Shown: positions 15,965-22,409 of the stretch, in pieces
Layout of the letters: every line of letters starts with the position of its first letter
How positions within the stretch are numbered: position 1 is the stretch's first letter
Notes under the pieces: generated by a model
Database searches by the model: none
Told to the model about the DNA's origin: nothing
Seen by the model: the letters and a program-made list of their open reading frames with translations, nothing else
Program-made: the position numbers and the translations under genes
Assembly (NCBI GenBank): GCA_002354095.1
Contig: DEKX01000045.1
Coordinates: 56,469 to 117,144, forward strand
Source: Prevotella sp. UBA2711
Lineage (GTDB): Bacteria; Bacteroidota; Bacteroidia; Bacteroidales; Bacteroidaceae
Direction: 5' to 3'
Length of the DNA: 60,676 nucleotides

Positions 15965-16945
15965 ATGAATCGGGAAGAAGCCATAGCTGCAGGCATGGAG
16001 GTGCACGAGATACAGCACTCGATGAAGAGGCGCACCCCATGGCATGACTATAGCCGCAAGGGAACATATATGCTGACCCTTGTGGTGAGGGAGCGCATGG
16101 CGATATTGGGCACGCTGAGGGGATGTCTGGAGGGCGAGGTGATGCCTTATGTGGAGCTCTCTGCCCTTGGAAATGTGATTGTTCAGGAAGAGCAGCAGAA
16201 GATAAATCAATCTTACCCTTTGGTGGAGGTGTGGAAACTGTGCATTATGCCAGACCACCTGCACATGATTGTAAGAATCAAAGAGAACTTGGGGGAGAAT
16301 GAGCATCTGGGGAAAGTTGTGGCCGGATTCAAATCGGGATGCAATAATGTATATTGGAGATTGTTCAATATGAACCAGCCACCCAGACAAGGCTTGTTTG
16401 AGAAAGGCTATTGCGACAAGATTCTCATGCACGAAGGACAGTTGGACAATTGGAAACACTATCTTGATGATAATCCTCGTCGATTGATGATGAAACGTCA
16501 GAACCCGGAATTGTTCTCCGTACTAACAGGCATGGAGGTGGCAGGTGAGCAATGCCAGGTAGTAGGTAACAGATTCCTGCTGAACATTCCCGACAAGGTT
16601 GCTGTCATTGTTCACAGGCGCTACACGGATGAGGAAAATGCACGGCTGAGAGAGGAATGGCTGTCATGCGGCGAACGCGGAGGGGTGCTTGTCAGTGCTG
16701 CCGTCTCGCCAAAGGAAAAGGAGGTGCTGCGTGAAGCGATGAACCGGGGATACAACATCATCCTGCTTAGGGAGAATGGTTTCCCGAAGCTGTACAAGCC
16801 CTCAGGTGAGGCTTTTGATGCCTGTGCCAAGGGGGTGCTGTTGCAGATAAGCCCTTGGGAATTTCATTACGAGAGTAGGGTGATTACAAGGGAGCAGTGC
16901 CTCCACCTGAATGCGATGGCGGAAAGGATTGCTGATAACGGATAG
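15965..16945 (+). CDS. REP-associated tyrosine transposase (RAYT) with an extra C-terminal domain
   Basis: 326 aa. Residues about 20-180 are a Y1/HUH single-strand transposase of the RAYT branch: beta strand YMLTLVVRER, HUH motif MPDHLHMIV near 92-100, and a candidate nucleophilic Tyr in NWKHYLDDNPRRL near 165. RAYTs process single-stranded DNA at palindromic REP sequences. Residues about 190-326 are not part of the usual RAYT. There VLVSAAVSPKEKEVLREAM, IILLRENGF, LYKPSGEAFDACAKGVLLQISPW and ITREQCLHLNAMAERI alternate strands and helices like a Rossmann-type fold and recall DprA/LOG-like domains. The C-terminal assignment is inference. Palindromes lie on both sides of the gene. Confidence 0.8.
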   Translation: MNREEAIAAGMEVHEIQHSMKRRTPWHDYSRKGTYMLTLVVRERMAILGTLRGCLEGEVMPYVELSALGNVIVQEEQQKINQSYPLVEVWKLCIMPDHLHMIVRIKENLGENEHLGKVVAGFKSGCNNVYWRLFNMNQPPRQGLFEKGYCDKILMHEGQLDNWKHYLDDNPRRLMMKRQNPELFSVLTGMEVAGEQCQVVGNRFLLNIPDKVAVIVHRRYTDEENARLREEWLSCGERGGVLVSAAVSPKEKEVLREAMNRGYNIILLRENGFPKLYKPSGEAFDACAKGVLLQISPWEFHYESRVITREQCLHLNAMAERIADNG

Positions 16946-16957
16946 AAATGGCGTGCT

Positions 16958-16982
16958 TTCCAAGCGGCTGAACCGCTTGGGA
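16958..16982. repeat. Palindrome just downstream of the RAYT gene
   Basis: CCAAGCGG (16960-16967), loop CTGAA, CCGCTTGG (16973-16980): a perfect 8-bp stem, longer with wobble pairs, only 15 bp after the RAYT stop. No T-run follows, so it is not a plain terminator. It is a candidate REP-like target of the transposase. Confidence 0.6.
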
Positions 16983-17010
16983 CGGTGGTGTGGGGGGAAA
17001 GTTACGGTCC

Positions 17011-17033
17011 ACGTCAGTTTTGCTGACGTTTTC
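17011..17033 (+). terminator. Terminator of the RAYT transcript
   Basis: ACGTCAG (17011-17017) pairs with CTGACGT (17023-17029) around a short T-rich loop and is followed by TTTTC. Confidence 0.6.
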
Positions 17034-17144
17034 TTCAAGCTAAAGACAAGAGTAGGAAGCAAAAAGTGGCTAATTATGATTTTTTGGCTTTTCGTTATGA
17101 TTATTTAAAAGAGGTGTCCCACGTTTTGAGCCACCTGATTGTTT

Positions 17145-17153
17145 ACCTTTGTG
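17145..17153 (+). promoter_or_regulatory. -7 element ahead of the small ORFs at 17203-17411
   Basis: TACCTTTGT matches TAnnTTTG; the nearest TTG upstream (17127-17129) is at only 15 bp, so the -33 part is uncertain. Confidence 0.5.
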
Positions 17154-17202
17154 CCCTGTTACGACGAACGTGACACAATATTATTTTTAAAATTAAAAAA
17201 TT

Positions 17203-17411
17203 ATGACAAAAAAGGAAGAGCCAGGTCAGCTGGCAGGATCCGAGAGAATGGCACAGGAATTCTCGAATCGTTTGAAAAGAGAATGAAGCAATTCATTCTG
17301 CAAGCTGTGAAACAATCCCAAGGAACGGTATATAATCTTGAAGGGGCTTTTGTTTCTTTGGCATTTACTGATGAAACAGGAACCATTCACCTGAAAAAGT
17401 TGACGAATTAA
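17203..17411 (+). CDS. Two short overlapping ORFs, unrecognised (possible gene remnant)
   Basis: From the ATG at 17203, 27 codons (MTKKEEPGQLAGSERMAQEF...) end at TGA 17284-17286. The ATG at 17283 overlaps that stop (ATGA) and opens a 42-residue frame (MKQFILQAVKQSQ...IHLKKLTN) ending at TAA 17409-17411. An in-frame extension of the second ORF reaches back to 17139 but would pass through the promoter. ATGA coupling and the upstream -7 element suggest a real bicistron of miniproteins, yet the methyltransferase remnant right behind suggests a decayed locus. No function can be assigned. Confidence 0.35.
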
Positions 17412-17444
17412 TTTGGTTATTTCAAATATTAGCATTAATTTTGT
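17412..17444 (+). promoter_or_regulatory. Promoter in front of the methyltransferase remnant
   Basis: TTTG at 17412-17415, 20-bp spacer, TAATTTTGT at 17436-17444; the remnant ORF starts at ATG 17461. Confidence 0.5.
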
Positions 17445-17460
17445 ACACAATTACTACAAA

Positions 17461-17739
17461 ATGATGGCTTCAACGAAGCCTGGTGCATGGATTCTCGACC
17501 CCTTTGCAGGCAGCAGCACTACTGGTATCGCTGCCAACCTCCTGGGGCGCAGATTTCTTGGCATCGAAAAAGAAGAGGAGTTCGCTGCCATGAGCAAGGC
17601 TCGCAGTATCGAGATAGAAAGAATAGAAACCTATGGCACTTTCCGCAGGAAAATACCTGACATCGTAAAGGCAGAGAACATCCAAATGGATTGCTTTGCC
17701 TGTCAGGATTCTCTGCCGATAGAAGAGTTGCCGTTCTGA
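17461..17739 (+). pseudogene. C-terminal remnant of a DNA N6-adenine/N4-cytosine methyltransferase
   Basis: 92 codons. The segment WILDPFAGSSTTGIAANLLG followed by RRFLGIEKEEEFAAMSKAR is the C-terminal S-adenosylmethionine-binding motif (FxGxG type) and end of a beta-class restriction-modification methyltransferase. The catalytic (D/S/N)PP(Y/F) motif and the whole N-terminal two thirds are missing, and no upstream frame restores them. It therefore cannot methylate DNA. A promoter-like sequence just upstream and an intact reading frame mean it might still be made as a small protein. It probably marks an old restriction-modification insertion in this accessory strip. Confidence 0.75.
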
Positions 17740-17857
17740 TGCTCGGTTCACTCCCTTCTTCTAAGGGTTGTCCGGATAGTTCCGATGAGTGATTCCGATA
17801 GCTTCTCAGGCTCATCCGAATATCTCTTATCCTGGGATAGAGATTATTCCGATCTCC

Positions 17858-17906
17858 GATAGATGACGCTCGGATCAATGATAGATGACGTTCGGATCTG
17901 TGATAG
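17858..17906. repeat. 22-bp imperfect tandem repeat (GATAGATGACG type)
   Basis: Units start at 17858, 17880 and 17902 (exactly 22 bp apart). The first two share GATAGATGACG, then (C/T)TCGGATC; the third keeps only GATAG. Degenerate relatives (CCGATAG, TCCGAAT) extend upstream to about 17765. Non-coding. Confidence 0.75.
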
Positions 17907-17966
17907 CAAACCGCTGACGGCGGGGCATTTAGCGGGATAGCATGGATAAGTTCCTGTCACATTCAA

Positions 17967-18032
17967 GTAGTTTCATTACGAGAAACTGGTAGTTTCATTA
18001 CGACTTTCCCATAGTTTCCTTACGAGTTTCTG
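17967..18032. repeat. 22-bp imperfect tandem repeat (TAGTTTCATTACGA type)
   Basis: Three units start at 17967, 17989 and 18011 with core TAGTTTC(A/C)TTACGA. In the first, AGTTTC and GAAACT can pair into a small hairpin preceded by GT. The array ends 33 bp before the truA -7 box. Confidence 0.8.
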
Positions 18033-18064
18033 GGAGAATTCTTGGTGGTTATCAAGATTTTTTG

Positions 18065-18073
18065 TACCTTCGC
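18065..18073 (+). promoter_or_regulatory. -7 element of truA
   Basis: TACCTTCGC, one mismatch from TAnnTTTG, ends 9 nt before the truA ATG at 18083; a transcript would have almost no leader. Confidence 0.55.
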
Positions 18074-18082
18074 ACCCGATTA

Positions 18083-18811
18083 ATGAGATATTTCATCTGG
18101 TTTAGCTACGACGGAACGAATTACCATGGGTGGCAACTGCAACCCAACGGGAATACGGTGCAGGCAGAACTGCAACGGGGATTGTCGCTGTTGCTGCGCG
18201 AAGACATTGCGGTGACGGGGGCAGGACGTACCGATACGGGGGTGCATGCCCGACAGATGGCTGCCCATTTCGATACCGATGTGGCTTTCGATACGGCTGA
18301 GTTGACCAAGAAGATGAATGGGGTACTGCCCCAGGACATCAGTGTGAGCAGGGTGGAACAGGTGAGCCCGGAGATGCACGCCCGCTTTTCAGCGAAAGCC
18401 CGCACGTATCGTTACTTCATCCATACACGTAAGAATCCCTTCCGCAGGTATTTCTCGCTGGAACTGCATTACCAGTTGGACTTTGCCCTGATGAACGAGG
18501 CGGCACGGATACTGATGGAGTATGAAGACTTCGGAGCGTTCTGTAAGGCTGGCAGCGATGTGAAGACTACCATCTGCCACATCAAAGAGGCGCGATGGGT
18601 ACAGACAGCCGACGATGCCTGGTATTTTGAAATTACAGCCAACCGATTCCTGCGCAATATGGTGAGGGCGGTGGTTGGCACTCTGATAGAAGTAGGGCGC
18701 CACAGAATGACCCTCGACGAGTTCCGTCAGGTGATTCTGGGTGGACGCCGCACACAGGCTGGCGAATCGATGCCTGCACTGGCATTATGTTTAGAAAAGA
18801 TTGTATATTGA
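18083..18811 (+). CDS. truA: tRNA pseudouridine(38-40) synthase TruA
   Basis: 242 aa. TruA isomerises uridines 38-40 in the anticodon arm. The start at 18083 (MRYFIWFSYDGTNYHGWQ) is the normal family N-terminus; an earlier TTG at 18062 would put the start ahead of the promoter. The catalytic Asp lies in GAGRTDTGVHA (about 50-60), followed by RTYRYFIHT near 110 and the ANRFLRNMVRAVVGTL motif near 200. It is first in a plus-strand row with the DMT transporter. Confidence 0.95.
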   Translation: MRYFIWFSYDGTNYHGWQLQPNGNTVQAELQRGLSLLLREDIAVTGAGRTDTGVHARQMAAHFDTDVAFDTAELTKKMNGVLPQDISVSRVEQVSPEMHARFSAKARTYRYFIHTRKNPFRRYFSLELHYQLDFALMNEAARILMEYEDFGAFCKAGSDVKTTICHIKEARWVQTADDAWYFEITANRFLRNMVRAVVGTLIEVGRHRMTLDEFRQVILGGRRTQAGESMPALALCLEKIVY

Positions 18812-18812
18812 A

Positions 18813-19733
18813 ATGACGTGGTTAATTTTAGCATTCCTGTCGGCAGCATTGTTAGGCTGCTATGATACGTTGAAGAAGGTGGCACTGAAGGACAACGCGG
18901 TGATTCCCGTGCTTTTCTTCAACACCCTTTTCTCTTCCTTGATTTTCCTGCCCCTGATTATCCTCAGCGGCTCGACAACGATGTTGGACAACAGCCTGTT
19001 CCATGTAGGCAGTGGTGGTTGGGAAATGCACCAGTACATCGTTTTGAAAGCAGTCCTGGTACTGTCGAGTTGGATACTTGGTTATTTCGCCATGAAAAAT
19101 CTCCCACTCACCATCGTAGGCCCCATCAATGCCACCCGTCCTGTGATGGTGCTGGTAGGAGCCATGCTGGTGTTTGGCGAACGGCTGAACGGCTGGCAAT
19201 GGGCAGGTGTGCTGATGGCTGTCCTCTCATACTTCCTATTGAGGAAAAGTGGTAAGAAGGAAGGCATCGACTTCCGTCATGACAAATGGATTTACATGAC
19301 CATCGGAGCCGCAGCATTAGGAGCCGTCAGCGGCTTGTATGATAAATATCTGATGGCACCGGCAGAGCAGGGTGGAGTAGGGCTCGACCGCATGATGGTG
19401 CAGTCGTGGTTCACCATCTATCAGTGTCTGATGATGGCTGTTCTGCTGGTTGTGATGTGGTGGCCCAAACATCATACGACAACCCCTTTCCATTGGTCGT
19501 GGGCTATCGTCGGTGTCAGCATTTTCCTGTCGGCAGCCGACTTTATGTATTTCTATTCCCTTTCCATTCCCGATGCCATGATCAGTGTCGTGTCGATGGT
19601 GCGACGGGGCAGCGTCATTGTCAGTTTCATATTCGGCGTCATGCTGTTTCATGAGAAGAACCTGCGAGCCAAGGCCCTTGACCTTGCCTTGATGTTGCTT
19701 GGACTGCTGTTCTTGTATATCGGTTCAGAATAG
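18813..19733 (+). CDS. EamA/DMT-superfamily transporter
   Basis: 306 aa inner-membrane protein with about 10 hydrophobic segments in two EamA-like halves (the second begins near residue 150). The ATG at 18813, 1 nt after the truA stop, is chosen over an upstream in-frame TTG overlapping truA. The GPINATRPVMVLVGAMLVFGERL segment near residue 105 and the VSMVRRGSVIVSF segment near 260 are typical of drug/metabolite transporters. The substrate cannot be read from sequence. Coupled to truA by spacing. Confidence 0.8.
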   Translation: MTWLILAFLSAALLGCYDTLKKVALKDNAVIPVLFFNTLFSSLIFLPLIILSGSTTMLDNSLFHVGSGGWEMHQYIVLKAVLVLSSWILGYFAMKNLPLTIVGPINATRPVMVLVGAMLVFGERLNGWQWAGVLMAVLSYFLLRKSGKKEGIDFRHDKWIYMTIGAAALGAVSGLYDKYLMAPAEQGGVGLDRMMVQSWFTIYQCLMMAVLLVVMWWPKHHTTTPFHWSWAIVGVSIFLSAADFMYFYSLSIPDAMISVVSMVRRGSVIVSFIFGVMLFHEKNLRAKALDLALMLLGLLFLYIGSE

Positions 19734-19772
19734 AAAGTGTGTGAAATATTTGGCTATTTGCCTAAATGTTCG

Positions 19773-19781
19773 TAATTTTGC
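19773..19781 (+). promoter_or_regulatory. -7 element of the HAD gene
   Basis: TAATTTTGC is a full match to the consensus and ends 8 nt before the ATG at 19790, so this mRNA is probably leaderless or nearly so. Confidence 0.65.
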
Positions 19782-19789
19782 ACCCCGAA

Positions 19790-20428
19790 ATGAATAAGGT
19801 AAAAGCAGCATTGTTTGATTTGGATGGCGTCGTGTTCGACACAGAACCGCAATATACGGTGTTCTGGGGCGAGCAGTGCAGGGAGTTTCATCCCGAGCGT
19901 CCAGGATTGGAACATGAGATAAAAGGCCAGACCCTTGACCAGATTTACGACATTTGGTTTAATGGTGAATTGAAGGCTGTACGCCCATTGCTGACAGAAC
20001 GTCTGAATGCATACGAGGCGCAGATGGATTATGCTTTTATTGAAGGATTTGAGGACTTCATTGACACGCTGCATCAAAACGGCATCAAAACGGCAGTGGT
20101 GACAAGTTCGAACCAACAGAAGATGGAAAGCGTGTATCGACAGCACCCTGAATTTAAATCGCTGTTTGATGCCATCCTGACATCAGAAGACTTTGAATAC
20201 TCGAAGCCTCACCCCGACTGCTACCTGAAAGCAGCAGCCCGCTTCGGTGCCAAGCCTGAGGAATGTGTGGTATTTGAAGATTCGTTCAACGGACTGAAGT
20301 CAGGGCGTGCAGCAGGCATGTATGTGGTGGGACTGGCTACCACCAATGCTGCAGAGGCAATAGCCCCGTTATGTGATACAGTAATTGATAATTATATAGA
20401 CCAATATGGCAGGATATTTAGTAAGTGA
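19790..20428 (+). CDS. HAD-family hydrolase, beta-phosphoglucomutase-like
   Basis: 212 aa. Motif I is FDLDGVVFDTE (about residues 8-18) with the nucleophilic and acid/base Asp; motif II is VVTSSN near 104; motif III Lys is in SKPHPDCY near 143; motif IV is VVFEDSFNGLKSG near 164. A helical cap sits between motifs I and II (subfamily IA). It could be a sugar phosphatase or phosphomutase. The ATG at 19790 is preferred to one at 19766, which lies upstream of the -7 box. Its last 23 nt overlap panB, suggesting translational coupling without implying a pantothenate role. Confidence 0.85.
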   Translation: MNKVKAALFDLDGVVFDTEPQYTVFWGEQCREFHPERPGLEHEIKGQTLDQIYDIWFNGELKAVRPLLTERLNAYEAQMDYAFIEGFEDFIDTLHQNGIKTAVVTSSNQQKMESVYRQHPEFKSLFDAILTSEDFEYSKPHPDCYLKAAARFGAKPEECVVFEDSFNGLKSGRAAGMYVVGLATTNAAEAIAPLCDTVIDNYIDQYGRIFSK

Positions 20429-21227
20429 CTCACGTAAAGTGACGACACACAGATTCATTGAAATGAAACAGAAGGGAGAGAAAATCTCCATGTTGACATC
20501 ATACGATTTCACCACGGCAGGAATCGTTGACCGTGCTGGAATTGACGGTATATTGATTGGCGACTCAGCTTCCAATGTGATGGCTGGCAACCAGACAACC
20601 TTACCTATGACGGTGGACCAGATGATTTACCATGCCCGTTCGGTGGTAAAGGCTGCTAAGCGCGCCTTGGTGGTTTGCGATATGCCCTTCGGCAGTTATC
20701 AAGTGAACGCCGCTGAAGGTGTGGCAAATGCCATTCGAATCATGAAGGAAAGCGGATGCGACGCCTTGAAACTGGAGGGCGGTGCCGAGATAGCTGATAC
20801 CGTCAAGCGTATATTGGATGCCGGTATCCCTGTGATGGCACATCTTGGACTGACTCCGCAGAGTATCAATAAGTTTGGAACGTATGCTGTACGTGCCAAG
20901 GAACAGGAAGAGGCAGACAAGCTGATGTCGGATGCTAAACTGATGGCAGAAATCGGTTGCTTTGCAGTGACACTGGAGAAAGTGCCTGCCAAACTGGCTG
21001 CTGAAGTAACGCAGGCCATCAGCGTACCTACTATTGGTATTGGTGCAGGCAATGGTACCGACGGACAGATTCTGGTGGTGGCTGATATGCTGGGCATGAC
21101 CCAGGGTTTCTCACCCCGATTCCTGCGTCGCTATGCCGATCTGAACCAGGTCATGACCGATGCTATCGGTAATTACGTCACTGATGTAAAGAGTGGCGAC
21201 TTCCCCAACGAAAGTGAGTCGTACTAA
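20406..21227 (+). CDS. panB: 3-methyl-2-oxobutanoate hydroxymethyltransferase
   Basis: 273 aa TIM-barrel enzyme that adds a hydroxymethyl group from 5,10-methylene-tetrahydrofolate to 2-oxoisovalerate, giving ketopantoate for pantothenate and CoA. Diagnostic segments: SMLTSYDFTTAGIVDRAGID (about 29-48), VGDSA-like ILIGDSASNVMAG (about 52), the MPFGSYQ motif near 92, KLEGGAE near 121, the Glu in VTLEKVPA near 185 and GIGAGNGTDGQILV near 208. It overlaps the HAD gene and abuts the MFS gene. panC and panD are not in the window. Confidence 0.95.
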   Translation: MAGYLVSDSRKVTTHRFIEMKQKGEKISMLTSYDFTTAGIVDRAGIDGILIGDSASNVMAGNQTTLPMTVDQMIYHARSVVKAAKRALVVCDMPFGSYQVNAAEGVANAIRIMKESGCDALKLEGGAEIADTVKRILDAGIPVMAHLGLTPQSINKFGTYAVRAKEQEEADKLMSDAKLMAEIGCFAVTLEKVPAKLAAEVTQAISVPTIGIGAGNGTDGQILVVADMLGMTQGFSPRFLRRYADLNQVMTDAIGNYVTDVKSGDFPNESESY

Positions 21228-22409
21228 ATGAACAGTCAGAACACACCTGTACATATCAAGCTCTGGCATCGCGAGTTCTGGCAACTGGCAATTGCCAATC
21301 TGATGCTGTCGATGTCGGTTTATATGCTCATCCCCGTATTGCCCGTCTGGCTGATGAAGGAAGAGAATTTCTCGACAGCAGAAGTCGGCTTGTCGCTGGG
21401 TGTGTTCGGTCTGGGTCTCTACCTGATGGGACCTTTTGTGTCGTATCTGGTACAGCACTACCGCAGAAACGTGGTGTGCATGTGGGCTATAGCAGGACTG
21501 ATAGCCTGCATGGGTTTCTTGAAGTACACAGATACGCTAAAAAGCGAGTTTGTAGAGTTCTGGCTCATACTGTTACAACGCTTTGCCTTCGGAGCTATGT
21601 TCGGACTGGCCCAGATGGTGTTGGCCAGTACACTGGTGATTGACACTTGCGAATCGTATCAGCGTACGGAGGCTAACCACAGTGTTTCGTGGTTCGGTCG
21701 CTTTGCCCTGTCGCTGGGTCCGCTGACTGGTGTCATTCTGCTTCAGCAATGGGACTTCAGCGTTGTTATACAGATAGCGATGCTGTTGGCGTTGGCTTCC
21801 ATATTGCTTATCAAGATGGTGAAATTTCCCTTCAGGGCACCCGAAGAACATATCCATGTGTTCAGTTGCGACCGTTTCATCCTGAACCAAGGCGGACTGA
21901 TTTTCCTGAATCTGTTTCTAATCTCGCTGACCTTCGGCCTCATCATCGGACAGATGGGAACGATGGTGGAGTTCGGCATGATGATGGTGGGGTTCCTGTT
22001 TGCACTGCTGGCTCAGCGCTTTGTATTCCGCGATGCTGAACTGAAAAGCGAAGTAGTGACAGGACTCATTCTGCTGATAGCAGCCCTATTGCTCATTATT
22101 ACCCAGCCCAGTCAGGGCTCAGCTATCTTTATTTCATCCACTTTTATTGGTATGTCGGCAGGCATAACAGGTACGCGCTTCCTGTTATTCTTTATTAAAC
22201 TGAGCCGACACTGTCAGCGCGGCACCTCGCAAAGTTCGTATATGCTGGCTTGGGAAACGGGTATAGCCGTCGGTGTAGGTCTGACGTACCTGCTAACTGG
22301 AGTATTGCCTTTCAGCATAGCCATACTGGCACTGATACTGACCGTTTCAGCCCTGTTGCTCTACAATGGTGTTACCCACCAATGGTTTATGACGCATAAG
22401 AACCGTTAA
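21228..22409 (+). CDS. Major facilitator superfamily transporter
   Basis: 393 aa with about 12 membrane helices. It starts immediately after the panB stop. The N-terminal half shows the MFS loop 2-3 pattern in GLGLYLMGPFVSYLVQHYRRN. The sequence offers no clear substrate motif; drug or metabolite efflux is a generic guess. Its TAA shares four bases (TTAA, 22406-22409) with the stop of addB on the other strand, so the two convergent genes overlap at their stops. Confidence 0.8.
   Translation: MNSQNTPVHIKLWHREFWQLAIANLMLSMSVYMLIPVLPVWLMKEENFSTAEVGLSLGVFGLGLYLMGPFVSYLVQHYRRNVVCMWAIAGLIACMGFLKYTDTLKSEFVEFWLILLQRFAFGAMFGLAQMVLASTLVIDTCESYQRTEANHSVSWFGRFALSLGPLTGVILLQQWDFSVVIQIAMLLALASILLIKMVKFPFRAPEEHIHVFSCDRFILNQGGLIFLNLFLISLTFGLIIGQMGTMVEFGMMMVGFLFALLAQRFVFRDAELKSEVVTGLILLIAALLLIITQPSQGSAIFISSTFIGMSAGITGTRFLLFFIKLSRHCQRGTSQSSYMLAWETGIAVGVGLTYLLTGVLPFSIAILALILTVSALLLYNGVTHQWFMTHKNR

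Noticed and set aside
17858..18032. CRISPR array
   Set aside because: The 22-bp units are directly adjacent with no unique spacers, and no cas gene is present.
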